This document shows positions 1 to 9,400 of a stretch of 64,000 bases of DNA, piece by piece. The DNA is from Paenibacillus methanolicus (GTDB taxonomy: Bacteria; Bacillota; Bacilli; Paenibacillales; Paenibacillaceae). Position 1 is the stretch's first letter. Every line of letters begins with the position of its first letter. A program made the position numbers and the translations under genes. Location of the stretch: positions 434,001 to 498,000 of the forward strand of contig NZ_VNHS01000004.1 of assembly GCF_008124765.1 (NCBI RefSeq), written 5' to 3'. Below the pieces are notes generated by a model that saw nothing but the letters and a program-made list of their open reading frames with translations, did no database searches and had not been told where the DNA came from.

Positions 1-752
1 ACGAAGGCGAATACGTCGTGCTCTCCGGCAATCAGTCCGGCGCGATTATGGTCAACTATCTGCTTTCCACGCTGAAGGAACGCGGCCAGCTGCCTAGCAA
101 CGGCGTCGTCGTGAAGACGATCGTGACGAGCGAGATGGGGGCGGACATTGCCCGTCATTATGGCGCGGACGTGGTGAATACGCTAACGGGCTTCAAGTAT
201 ATCGGCGAGAAAATGAACCAATACGAGCAAAACGGCGAGCGCACGTTCCTCTTTGGCTACGAAGAGAGCTACGGCTACCTGGCGGGTACCTACGCGCGAG
301 ACAAGGACGCGGTTATCGGCGCCATGCTCATTGCGGAGGCGGCCGCTTATTACAAGGGACAAGGCAAGACGCTGTACGATGTGCTGCTTGAGCTGTACGA
401 GCAGTTCGGCACGTACCTGGAGCATCTGGAATCCCGCACGCTCAAAGGCGTCGACGGCGTTCAGCAAATTCAAGGCATCATGAACGATTGGCGTTCGAAC
501 CCGCCGGCCGAGGTTGCGGGCGTAGCCGTTACGAATGTGCTTGACTATGCGCCGGGTCTGGACGGACTGCCGCCGGAGAACGTGTTGAAATTCATGCTGG
601 CGGACGGCTCGTGGTTCTGCCTGCGTCCATCCGGCACGGAACCGAAAATCAAAGTATACTTCGCCGTGAACGGCGGTACCCGGGAAGAAGCGGCAGCCGC
701 GATCGGCCGTCTGACCGAGGCCGTCATGGCGCGGGTAGATAACAAGGCTTAA
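1..752 (+). CDS. pgcA: Phospho-sugar mutase (phosphoglucomutase/phosphomannomutase family), C-terminal part
   Basis: The gene enters from the left edge; codons are in phase from base 3, so only about the last 250 residues are present. The protein interconverts hexose 1- and 6-phosphates, feeding cell-wall and surface polysaccharide synthesis. Visible family marks are the TLTGFKYIGEK stretch, the sugar-binding loop FGYEESYGYL and the C-terminal phosphate-binding loop RPSGTEPKIKVYF, the last being diagnostic of alpha-D-phosphohexomutases. The active-site serine and metal loop lie upstream of the window. The next gene starts about 12 bases downstream, so these genes are probably co-transcribed, which fits sugar-phosphate supply to the polymer genes. 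The exact sugar specificity cannot be read from this part. Confidence 0.9.
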   Translation, partial: EGEYVVLSGNQSGAIMVNYLLSTLKERGQLPSNGVVVKTIVTSEMGADIARHYGADVVNTLTGFKYIGEKMNQYEQNGERTFLFGYEESYGYLAGTYARDKDAVIGAMLIAEAAAYYKGQGKTLYDVLLELYEQFGTYLEHLESRTLKGVDGVQQIQGIMNDWRSNPPAEVAGVAVTNVLDYAPGLDGLPPENVLKFMLADGSWFCLRPSGTEPKIKVYFAVNGGTREEAAAAIGRLTEAVMARVDNKA

Positions 753-764
753 GGAGTGGAAGGC

Positions 765-2867
765 GTGCAACAATCTTGGCAGCAATGGAATCGTAAAGCG
801 CGCGCATTCATGTGGGTGCTGACGCTCGTCGGCGTCCTGGCGGCTCTGCCGCTGGGCGCCACGCGCTGGCAAATGGAAGATTCATCGTCGAAGAACGTGG
901 ATTTCGTGTTTGACTACCGGGATCTCGTGCAAGCGGCGTCGTATACGGCGCACCCGCGGCAATACATTGCCGACGAGCTCGTCAAAATGAAGGATGCCGG
1001 TATCACGTCGATGGCCATTTTCGAATCGTCGTTGGAAGAACTGGTGTGGGCGGATTATTTGTCCGTGTACAATTCCGCCGCGGCCGCCGAGCTGCAGGAT
1101 CAGCCGGTCGCCCCGGACGAGAATTACACCTATCTTCTGTTCGCGGGCGAAGAGGAAGAGGCGGCTCTCTCCCCGATGATCGAGCAGACGTTCGCGAATT
1201 GGGAAATCGCCGTGAAGCCTTGGTCCTTCGGAGGACGCACGGGATTGATTTTGGAGACGCCGGTAGAGAATGCCATGCTCAAGCCGATGAATCCCGATCC
1301 GATCGCGCTGCAAGCGATCCATGCGGCAGGGTTCTCGATTGTTCCGCGCCTCTCCGACCGTATCCCGTACGATCAGAATATGGTGGACGCGCAGATGGCC
1401 GAACTTTCGAAGCTGGGCGTTAACCGCCTCCTGTTCGAGGGCGACGCGGTCAAAGGGTATAAAGACAACGCGGAGAAGAAAAGCATCGCGGGTTTTGCGC
1501 ATATCCTGACGAAGTACAATATTGGCATTGCGGCCATCGAGAATTCGAAAGCGCAAAAAGGGATGAATTCGCTTGCGTATTTGACGCAATATAATATTGC
1601 AAGATTGTATTCGCTCTCGGACTCCGACGCGGCGACCATGGAGCCGGAAGCGATCGCGGACCGGTTCCATCTCGCGGTGAAGGACCGGAATATCCGGATG
1701 TTTTATCTGAACACGGCGCCGACGCGCAGCGCGGCCAAGTCCGCGGTCGTCAACTCGCTGCCGAATATTTACGATGCGCTTCAGGGCGAGCAAGGCGCGA
1801 TCCGCAAGCTTAGCGACTTGGGTTATGAAGCAGGTCCGGCCCAGCCGTTCGATTACGAATCGCCATCCTGGCATAAGCCGCTGAAGGCGGTGGTTGCGCT
1901 GGGCGCGGTTGCGCTGATCACGCTGCTTGTCAGCGCCTTTATTCCGGGCGTGGTTATTCCGGTCTTCCTGATCGGGCTGATCGGAAGCGCAGGGTTGTAC
2001 GTGTTGTCCAAGCCGACCTTGGAGCAAGGGCTTGCGCTTGGGGCCGCTATTAGCGCTCCGACGCTCGCGATTATATGGGCCATCAGCCGGGTCAAAGCGC
2101 ACACGACCGGTTCGCTTCGTCCCGTGGGCGGCGCCGGGACCGCCAAGAGCGGTTTCGGAGGTCTGAACTGGGTGTTCCCGGGTCTTTCGTTCGGCAGAAG
2201 AATTACGATGGCGCTGTCGATCTTCGCGATGACCTCGGTGATCTCGCTGATCGGCGTGCCTTACGTGTTCGGTCTGCTCAACAACATTACGTATTCGCTC
2301 GTGCTCGAGCAGTTCCGCGGCGTCAGCCTCTTGCACTTGGCGCCGATCGGCTTGTCCGCATTGTACGTGTTCTTGTTCACGAGCGGCTCGTTCGGCGGCA
2401 ACATCAGACGTATTCTGAATGCCCAAATCACGGTGCTGTGGGTCGTCGTGGCCGGCGTCCTCGGCATCGTCGGCATGTACTACTTGTCGCGCACGGGCAA
2501 TGCCGGACAAGCCTCCGCGCTGGAGCTGTTTACCCGCAACGTGTTGGAGACGACGTTCGGGGTTCGTCCGCGCTTCAAGGAGTTTATGCTGTCCCACCCG
2601 TTATTTTTAGTCGGGCTTTTCCTTGCGCTTCGTTACCGGGCCGCATGGGTATTCTTTATCGTAGGATCCATCGGTCAATTGTCGATGGTCGATACGTTCG
2701 CGCATATTCATACGCCGCTCCATATCTCGTTAATCCGCGTTGTGCTCGGTCTCGTATTGGGCGCGATTATCGGTCTTGTCGGCATTGGGGTGTGGCAGGT
2801 GTTGGAAGGGGTTTGGAGAAAATGGGTGCTTCGCTACGTCCCGATGCTCAAAATCAGCCAGAAGTGA
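765..2867 (+). CDS. DUF5693-like multi-pass membrane protein upstream of csaB
   Basis: A 700-residue protein with one N-terminal hydrophobic segment (about residues 13-32), a soluble extracytoplasmic-looking domain to about residue 365, and then roughly nine hydrophobic segments to the end. I chose GTG at 765 because AAGGAG lies eight bases upstream; GTG at 756 is in frame but overlaps that ribosome site. From memory, a protein of this layout (DUF5693) commonly sits directly before csaB in Paenibacillaceae; its biochemical role is unknown. Its 3' end overlaps csaB, so coupled translation is likely. Position suggests a role in export, ligation or modification of the secondary cell wall polymer, but that is inference from neighbours only. 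Confidence 0.75.
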   Translation: MQQSWQQWNRKARAFMWVLTLVGVLAALPLGATRWQMEDSSSKNVDFVFDYRDLVQAASYTAHPRQYIADELVKMKDAGITSMAIFESSLEELVWADYLSVYNSAAAAELQDQPVAPDENYTYLLFAGEEEEAALSPMIEQTFANWEIAVKPWSFGGRTGLILETPVENAMLKPMNPDPIALQAIHAAGFSIVPRLSDRIPYDQNMVDAQMAELSKLGVNRLLFEGDAVKGYKDNAEKKSIAGFAHILTKYNIGIAAIENSKAQKGMNSLAYLTQYNIARLYSLSDSDAATMEPEAIADRFHLAVKDRNIRMFYLNTAPTRSAAKSAVVNSLPNIYDALQGEQGAIRKLSDLGYEAGPAQPFDYESPSWHKPLKAVVALGAVALITLLVSAFIPGVVIPVFLIGLIGSAGLYVLSKPTLEQGLALGAAISAPTLAIIWAISRVKAHTTGSLRPVGGAGTAKSGFGGLNWVFPGLSFGRRITMALSIFAMTSVISLIGVPYVFGLLNNITYSLVLEQFRGVSLLHLAPIGLSALYVFLFTSGSFGGNIRRILNAQITVLWVVVAGVLGIVGMYYLSRTGNAGQASALELFTRNVLETTFGVRPRFKEFMLSHPLFLVGLFLALRYRAAWVFFIVGSIGQLSMVDTFAHIHTPLHISLIRVVLGLVLGAIIGLVGIGVWQVLEGVWRKWVLRYVPMLKISQK

Positions 2868-3985
2868 AGCGTATCGTCATCTCCGGTTACTACGGCTTCC
2901 GCAATAGCGGGGACGAGGCCGTATTGAAATCCATTCTGTTCGCGCTGGAGGAAGAAGGCAGGCAGCAGGGCATGCGCATAGCGCCGGTCGTGCTATCGAT
3001 CGATCCCGCATGGACGACGCACATGTACGGCGTCGAAGCGGTTCATCGGATGCGGCTTGCGGAGGTCATCCGCGCCATTCGGAGCAGCGATGGCTTGATA
3101 AGCGGCGGCGGAAGCTTGCTGCAGGACGCAACCGGCGCGCTCACGATTCCTTATTATACTGGCGTATTGAAGCTCGCTCAGCTGCTCCGCAAACCGACGT
3201 TTATTTACGCTCAAGGCATCGGACCGGTCAACCGGAGATGGATGGATCCGCTCATCCGCGGCGTGATGCGCCGCAGCGCGTACGTCTCGGTTCGCGACGC
3301 CGAGTCGGCGGCTTTGCTCGAGAGGATCGGCGTGCCGGGCGGGGCGATCGAAGTCGTGTCCGATCCGGTCATGGGGCTCCCTTTGCCGGCCGGCGCTGTG
3401 CCGGGCGACGCTTCCGATGACGCTGTCGCATCGGAGGTGCCGATCATCGGCGTATCTCTACGGCATTGGCGCAAGGACGGCGCCGACCTCGCTCGCGCGG
3501 CGGAGGCGTTAGCATCGCTGGCTCGCAGCCGCCCGGTTCGACTCCGATTTCTGCCGTTCCATACGCCGTCGGATGCGGAAACGTCTCGGCAGGTGATGGA
3601 GCAGCTTGGGGATTTGGGTTCGGGCAGTTCGGCCGAACTTGCGTCACCCGGAGACGACCCTCAGCACATGCTGAAGGCGGTAAGCGAATGCGATGTACTG
3701 TTCGGCATGCGACTTCACGCGCTGATTTACGCGGCCAATCAATCCGTCCCGATGTTAGGGTTGTCGTACGATCCGAAGATCGATCAATTTCTGAAACGGG
3801 TCGGACTAACCGCGATCGGCACGACGGAGCAGTTGAACGCTGACGCGTTCGTGGCGGAAGCAAGCCGTCTGATAGACCGTCGCGAAGAATGGTTGGCGGA
3901 ACATAAGGCGGCCATCGAGCAACTCAAGCAGGAAGCGAGAAGACCGGCGAAACAAATCGTCAGCCTTCTTCGTCATAACAAATAG
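2822..3985 (+). CDS. csaB: Polysaccharide pyruvyl transferase CsaB
   Basis: CsaB adds a ketal pyruvate to the secondary cell wall polymer, creating the group recognised by SLH domains. The protein has the family start motif SGYYGFRNSGDEAVL, the glycine-rich ISGGGSLLQD loop and the C-terminal FGMRLHALIYAA motif near residue 295. The likely start is ATG 2822, which overlaps the upstream gene by 46 bases and has GGAG closely upstream; GTG 2864 would start right at the conserved SGYYGF region but lacks a ribosome site. The length of about 387 residues is normal. Three SLH proteins lie within the next 20 kb, so enzyme and clients are clustered. Confidence 0.92.
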   Translation: MGASLRPDAQNQPEVKRIVISGYYGFRNSGDEAVLKSILFALEEEGRQQGMRIAPVVLSIDPAWTTHMYGVEAVHRMRLAEVIRAIRSSDGLISGGGSLLQDATGALTIPYYTGVLKLAQLLRKPTFIYAQGIGPVNRRWMDPLIRGVMRRSAYVSVRDAESAALLERIGVPGGAIEVVSDPVMGLPLPAGAVPGDASDDAVASEVPIIGVSLRHWRKDGADLARAAEALASLARSRPVRLRFLPFHTPSDAETSRQVMEQLGDLGSGSSAELASPGDDPQHMLKAVSECDVLFGMRLHALIYAANQSVPMLGLSYDPKIDQFLKRVGLTAIGTTEQLNADAFVAEASRLIDRREEWLAEHKAAIEQLKQEARRPAKQIVSLLRHNK

Positions 3986-4000
3986 AGGTGACAAGCGCAC

Positions 4001-4807
4001 ATGAGTCAGTCAACAACGCTGCGGACGGAGCATGAGACAGGCGCCGCGGCAACGGCCGTGCCGACCGTTTCCATATATGGGATCTCGTTCTCCAAGCTCA
4101 ATATGAGGGATACAGTCAACCATTTAACGGCGCGCATCGAACAACATATCCCGACGCACGTCGTGACGGGCAATCCGATTATGGTCATGGCCGCGCTGGA
4201 AAGTCCCGTCTTCGACGAGGCGCTGCGCAGCGCCGAATTGGTCGTGCCGGACGGTACGGGCGTCGTATGGGCGGCTTCGAGAGTCGGCCAGCCGGTCGCG
4301 GAGCGTGTGGCCGGTTACGACCTGATGCATGAGTTGTTCCGCATCGGCGGGCAGCGCGGATGGCGCGTTTATTTGCTCGGCAGTACGCAGGAAGTGATCA
4401 AGACGTGCGCGAAGCGAATCGCGGAACAATACCCGGGCCTTATCGTCGTAGGATACCGCAATGGATTTTTCGGCGCTGACCAAGACGGCGAAGTGATTTC
4501 GGCTATCCGTCAGTCGCAAGCCGATCTTCTGTTCGTGGCACGTTCGGTGAATACGCAGGAGCCGTGGATCGCCGCGCACAAAGCCGAGCTCGGCATTCCC
4601 GTCATGATGGGCGTCGGCGGCAGCTTCGACGTCATCGCGGGCGTGGTGAAACGCGCGCCGAAGCTGTTTCAGCGCCTACGCCTGGAATGGTTCTACCGGC
4701 TGCTCAAGCAGCCTTCGCGGGTTGGCCGCATGCTCGTATTGCCCAAATTCGCGCTCAAAGTGATGCGCGATAAAGAAAACGTGACAAAATATCGCAATGC
4801 GTTGTGA
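4001..4807 (+). CDS. tagA: WecG/TagA/CpsF family N-acetylmannosaminyl-type glycosyltransferase
   Basis: The family transfers ManNAc (or a related sugar) to undecaprenyl-diphospho-GlcNAc on the cytoplasmic membrane face, the second step of linkage-unit synthesis. Conserved residues are visible: Thr56 and Asn58 in VVTGNPIM, the proposed catalytic Asp84 in VPDGTGVV, the ERVAGYDL stretch and the arginine-rich membrane tail RAPKLF...LEWFYRLLKQPSR. Odd point: the usual GxPRQExW segment reads SVNTQEPWI (Gln186, Glu187 kept; the Gly, Pro and Arg before them changed). It starts 15 bases after csaB with a GAGGTGA ribosome site. It is co-directional with tagO downstream, which supplies the lipid-linked GlcNAc acceptor. 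Confidence 0.85.
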   Translation: MSQSTTLRTEHETGAAATAVPTVSIYGISFSKLNMRDTVNHLTARIEQHIPTHVVTGNPIMVMAALESPVFDEALRSAELVVPDGTGVVWAASRVGQPVAERVAGYDLMHELFRIGGQRGWRVYLLGSTQEVIKTCAKRIAEQYPGLIVVGYRNGFFGADQDGEVISAIRQSQADLLFVARSVNTQEPWIAAHKAELGIPVMMGVGGSFDVIAGVVKRAPKLFQRLRLEWFYRLLKQPSRVGRMLVLPKFALKVMRDKENVTKYRNAL

Positions 4808-4869
4808 AAACTAGCGAAAACGGTGAAAATTGCTTGAAAAAGAGTATGGAGTTTCTTTTTCAAACGGAG

Positions 4870-4875
4870 TATAAT
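4870..4875 (+). promoter_or_regulatory. Possible -10 element for the tagO-like gene
   Basis: A perfect TATAAT occurs in the 214-base gap between the tagA-like and tagO-like genes, about 145 bases before the tagO start. No convincing -35 is found 16-18 bases upstream (TGGAGT only), so this is a weak call. I saw no terminator in the gap. Confidence 0.3.
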
Positions 4876-5021
4876 TCATTCCGGCGATAGTCTTAGGCGA
4901 ATGAAACAAATTCGTCATCCCGTTATTTACTGTCGCAGGTGTGAATCGAGCACGGCCTGTCCACGTACATAGCAAGCGGACGCCAGCGGCTTCGATTTAC
5001 GAACATGAGAGGGAGATGAAG

Positions 5022-6155
5022 ATGGCTGAGGGCTTTCTTTACGGAATCGGATTTATTGTCGCGTTATGTTTAGCATTGGCGGTGACTCCGTTAGTTATTA
5101 AATTGGCTTACGCGATCGGCGCGATCGACAAGCCGAACCATCGCAAAGTACACACGAGAATTATGCCCCGTATGGGCGGTCTTGGCATATATGCGGCATT
5201 CGTCGGCGGTTATTTCGCCATCAAGCCCTTCCTGCCGGAAGGATTGCTGCGCAGTTACGATACGAATTTGATTAACGGTCTGCTCGTCGGCGGCACGATC
5301 ATCGTGCTGATCGGCGCGCTGGACGACCGCTTCGAACTTTCGGCGAAAGTGAAGCTGCTTGGACAGATTATCGCGGCATGCGTCGTCGTCATCGGTTTCG
5401 ACATTAAGATCGACCTGCTGAACATTCCGTTCGGCGAAGCCATGCAGCCTGTTGCGGCATGGATCAGTATCCCGCTCACCATTCTGTGGATCGTCGGCGT
5501 GACCAATGCGATCAACCTGATCGACGGATTGGATGGCTTGGCGGCCGGCGTATCGGCCATCGCGATCGGCACGATTGCCGTCATGGCCGGCATTATGGGC
5601 TTCGCCCCTGTCATTTTGCTTAGCACGATTCTGCTCGGCGGGGTCATCGGCTTCCTGGCCTATAACTTCCACCCGGCGAAGATTTTCATGGGCGATACGG
5701 GTTCCCTGTTCTTGGGCTTCAGCCTGGCGACTTTGTCGATGATCGGCTTCAAGCAGGTCACGATCGTCTCGTTCGTCACGCCGCTCCTCATTATCGGCGT
5801 GCCGCTGTCGGATACGTTCTTCGCGATCGTCCGCCGCTGGATCAACAAGCGTCCGATTTTCGCCCCGGACAAAGGCCATCTGCACCACTGCCTGCGCGAA
5901 CTTGGCTTCAGCCACCGCCGTACGGTACTGATCATTTACGGCATTGCGGCATTCTTCGGCGCTTGCGCGATCGTCCAATCGACGATCGTACAGTCGACGG
6001 CCGCGAATTGGGTCACGTTCGTCGTCATTCTGGTTCTGGTCTTCGTCCTGCAGATCGGCGCCGAGCTGATCGGCATCGTCGACAAGACGCGTCGTCCGGT
6101 GCTTAACTTCCTGCAGCGCGTCCTGATGCGTGCGGAAGAACAACGTTCCAAATAA
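5022..6155 (+). CDS. tagO: Undecaprenyl-phosphate GlcNAc-1-phosphate transferase (TagO/WecA, MraY family)
   Basis: This polytopic enzyme transfers GlcNAc-1-phosphate from UDP-GlcNAc to undecaprenyl phosphate, starting secondary polymer or teichoic acid linkage units. The protein (377 residues, about 10-11 hydrophobic helices) shows all family motifs: HRKVHTRIMPRMGGLGIY after the first helix, the Asp pair at 101-102 in ALDDRFE, NLIDGLDG with Asp168, FMGDTGSLFLG, and HLHH at 286-289. ATG 5022 was chosen because GGGAG lies six bases before it; ATG 5016 is in frame but abuts the ribosome site. A strong terminator follows immediately, so this is probably the last gene of the polymer cluster. Confidence 0.93.
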   Translation: MAEGFLYGIGFIVALCLALAVTPLVIKLAYAIGAIDKPNHRKVHTRIMPRMGGLGIYAAFVGGYFAIKPFLPEGLLRSYDTNLINGLLVGGTIIVLIGALDDRFELSAKVKLLGQIIAACVVVIGFDIKIDLLNIPFGEAMQPVAAWISIPLTILWIVGVTNAINLIDGLDGLAAGVSAIAIGTIAVMAGIMGFAPVILLSTILLGGVIGFLAYNFHPAKIFMGDTGSLFLGFSLATLSMIGFKQVTIVSFVTPLLIIGVPLSDTFFAIVRRWINKRPIFAPDKGHLHHCLRELGFSHRRTVLIIYGIAAFFGACAIVQSTIVQSTAANWVTFVVILVLVFVLQIGAELIGIVDKTRRPVLNFLQRVLMRAEEQRSK

Positions 6156-6173
6156 CATATCCCGGATATGGAA

Positions 6174-6206
6174 GCCTTGGTTCCTTTGTGGAACCAAGGC
6201 TTTTTT
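6174..6206 (+). terminator. Intrinsic terminator after tagO
   Basis: An 11-bp perfect stem (GCCTTGGTTCC with GGAACCAAGGC) with a five-base loop is followed by six T. It ends exactly where the structured repeat element begins. Confidence 0.93.
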
Positions 6207-6309
6207 GACATAGAGGAAAGTAGTAGTTTCACGTTTATACTTCGGCCTCTATGTCTCCGGAACGAAACAGCTATCGCCACTAAAGATGGCGATAGCCGTT
6301 TCGCCTTGC
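6207..6309 (+). repeat. Structured intergenic element, copy A of three
   Basis: About 103 bases. The outer stem is GACATAGAGG/CCTCTATGTC, enclosing a TTTCAC-containing loop. Then comes CTCCGGAACGAAAC, a 10-bp perfect hairpin (GCTATCGCCA/TGGCGATAGC), and the conserved end GCCGTTTCGCCTTGC. Copies B (39290-39390) and C (62637-62747) share the same order of stem, TTTCAC, CCGGAA, AAC, hairpin and GCCGTTTCGCCTTGC. This copy lies between the tagO terminator and the likely promoter of the next gene, so it is not obviously in a 5' leader. Confidence 0.75.
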
Positions 6310-6337
6310 GTCAAAAGGTTCCATTTCGCCGCAAGTG

Positions 6338-6365
6338 TAAACTTTTCGCAGGTTACGTCCGATAA
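6338..6365 (+). promoter_or_regulatory. Possible sigma-D promoter for the SLH protein gene
   Basis: TAAA, 16 bases, then TCCGATAA, against the sigma-D consensus TAAA-N15-GCCGATAA. It lies about 50 bases before the GTG start. The spacing is one base long and the first -10 base is off, so moderate confidence. Confidence 0.4.
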
Positions 6366-6413
6366 ATCTAGTACAACGACGTTATTAATGCATGGACTAT
6401 AAGGAGGTTTACC

Positions 6414-9400
6414 GTGATTAAGAAACTAGGTTTATGGCTGATGCTCTTCAGCCTCGTGATCCAACTACTGCCACCAGGCAGCGTGAATGACGTCGCGACG
6501 GCGGCAACGACCAACTTCACCTTCCCGGCCGAAAGCGCCTCGAGCAGCTCGCCGCGGACCGTTACGGATGAGCGGATTACGCTCACGGGCACGATCAGCA
6601 ATGTCGATGCCAGTTCGATTTCTTACTCTGTATATCAAATTGTAGATCCTACGGAAGCCACGGATCCCCCGAACAAAAGAGAGGGTCTGACGAGTAACGT
6701 ATACGTCGAGGGCTCCTCCATTAAAATTTATAATGTTCAACTCTTCCCTGGCTTGAACAAGATTACGTTCCAAGGGACGAAGAGCGGTGGGCAAGTCTCG
6801 AACTCGATCTATATCGAATACCGCAACTCGCCGATCCTTTACAACCTGACGGCAACGTTGTCGGGTTCCAGCTTCCCGCTTACGGAAGCTAGTTCGACGA
6901 TCGTATACTCGAATGCTACCAAAGGCAGAACGACGGCAGACATCAGCATCACCGGTAACGCGCCGAATGCTTCGTCTGTATCGGTCAGCGTGAACGGCAA
7001 CACGAAGTCGTTCACCGTCAATACAGCCAATGGCAATACTTTTGCGGCATCGCCGATCACGCTCCAGAAGGGCAAGAATATCGTGACCTTCAAAGTAAAC
7101 AACGGTACGCAAATCATCACTTCGACGCGTAATATTACCTTCTATAACGGTAGCGTGACATTCAGCGATGTCAGCCTGAATGAAGTGACGACGCCGGCGG
7201 GTACATTGATCCAATCGGTCGATTTGTCGGATACGCCGACGATCACAACGGATAAAAACAACAAATACACCATTACCGGTAAGGCTATTATCCCGAATAA
7301 CTACGATACTGCGACTAGCACGCCAAGACCGGATCCAACGAATCCCGTGACGGTAGCCGCTCTGATCGCGGGTGTATTGAAGAGCTCCCCGACGCCAGCC
7401 AATGTCGTGACAACGACAACGGCGACGGCAGTGCCGACGGCGAATAGAGACGATGCATACTTCGTTTTTGATTTTACGATGACCGTAGCCAACAAAGTGG
7501 ATGAAACCAACCTACTGACAAGCGATCTCCACTTTAATGAGCAGTTTAACGTCCAATTCACGGCAAGCAACCCGATGACGAGCCAGTTGGAGTCGAGCAG
7601 CACGTATCGATTCAAATTGGTAAGCGGCACAGATGCGTTTATCAAAGAAGTGAATTACCTGCCGGGGTATAAATCGGGTGTTTCAATGGGAACAATTACG
7701 CCGCTCGCCCTTGAGGCCAGCAAAATTTACGGGTTGCCGCTGGCGGTCGAAGTGCTGGTTGGGAATTACGTGGACAGCACGACAGTCGTCACGCCAGCTA
7801 CAATATCGAACTTGTACGGCAAGAACCATCCGCTTGTGGCGAACACCGACTATACGCAACTGTCGCTTTCGGATTCGGATGAGACGGTAACGAAGGACGG
7901 CGTCATTTATCGCCGATTAGTATTCGTCTTCTCGAAGATGCCGTTCGAAGGGACGCAGACACTGAAGATTAATTATAAGAATAGTGCAGCTTCAGTTACG
8001 ACTTTATCCACATCTGCAACATTCAGCATGCTGTACGGTCCGTATGCGAGCTATACGAGCATCTACGATGCGATGATTATCAATGACAACACCGTGGCTT
8101 CGGAATTGACCCGCATCGACGATATCATCAATGATGCTTTCAGCAATTTCGAAGGTGAATTCTCGAATATTAACGATACGAGCGAAATTCGTTACGAGGC
8201 CGACACGACGTCCAGTCCGAAAAAGCCGCAAACCGTATTTTTCTATATCAATAATGTTCAAATCCCGCTGAAAGTGAAAGAAATCGGTATTGCCGGTCCT
8301 TCTGATAATGATGTGCGGCAATTCGTCATGAATCCGGACGATACGATGCTCACTGGCGAGACGGATAGCTTAGGCGCTCCTATCTCGAAGAAGCTGGAGA
8401 GAATTGCATTCGAAGCCCTGATCAACGGCGAGAATTCGCTTCGCATCGTTTTCCAAGGAACTAAGAGCTACTATGAGAAAACGATCAAGGTTAACATTGT
8501 TCCGAACAACCTGCCGAAGATTCCAGTAGATGATGCCGGCGTATTCCCATTCACGCACACTGCATCGGATACAGTGGACGTAATGCCCGTGTACAATGAC
8601 ACCAACTTCAAGCTGGCCAATGGTGTGTACACAACGAAACAGTCTTACGTGAACCTTTACGGCACGTTTGACTTCATCGATCTTGGCGAAAAGGCCGAAA
8701 CGTTGTTAAGCGACGTGGAAGATGCACTAGACGATATTTCGAGTCCGAGCAAGTACCTCTTTAAAATCACGTCAACATCGTCCAAGACGGATATCCGTTG
8801 GAATCTGACGTTCCCGCTGCAAGTGTACAAAGGGACGCAGAAGCTGGGCGTATTGAATCCGCTCGATCCTTCCGGCGTGATTCCTGCGGGATATGACCCG
8901 GATCTGATCGTTCGTTACGATACGGAGACGCAAAGTTTCTCCTTCGTATTGAAGGGCAAAGAACTGAACGCGGACGGAAGCGCTAGCGTATATCTGTTTA
9001 ACGTCTATAATGACGGCGAATACGGTCCGAAGGCATCGTACCGGGTTGAACTCGACCCTACGGCGCTTCCGTATAGCATCGAGCGTCCAATGCTTCCCCA
9101 GGAAGCCATTATCAACAAGAATTACCTCGAAGTCATTATCAACGCTAATGGGGCGGATTCCGTCGTCATTAACAAGATCAACGCGAAGAAAACAGGATAC
9201 GATACCGACAACGACGGCGATATCGATAAGCCGAATGCTTTCCGCGCCACGATTTCGGGCTTGAAAACAGGCGTGAACAAGATCAGCTTTACCATCACAA
9301 ACGCCAACGATACGGTTTCGGACACGTTCGAAGTGACTTATCAACCGACGAACATTCCAGGCGCGGAGTATTTGGAGGACATGAAGAGTTCGCATAAAGT

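Noticed and set aside
882..2597. Long minus-strand open frame opposite the DUF5693 gene
   Set aside because: Arg/His-rich shadow typical of GC-rich coding; no start signals and no family resemblance.
6207..6309. Cyclic-di-GMP (GEMM) riboswitch identity for the three-copy element
   Set aside because: The GCAAACC and ACGCAAAGCC core strings and the tetraloop-receptor layout are missing on either strand.
6168..6365. 65-codon open frame over the tagO terminator and element A
   Set aside because: It reads through a terminator and a structured repeat; no ribosome site.
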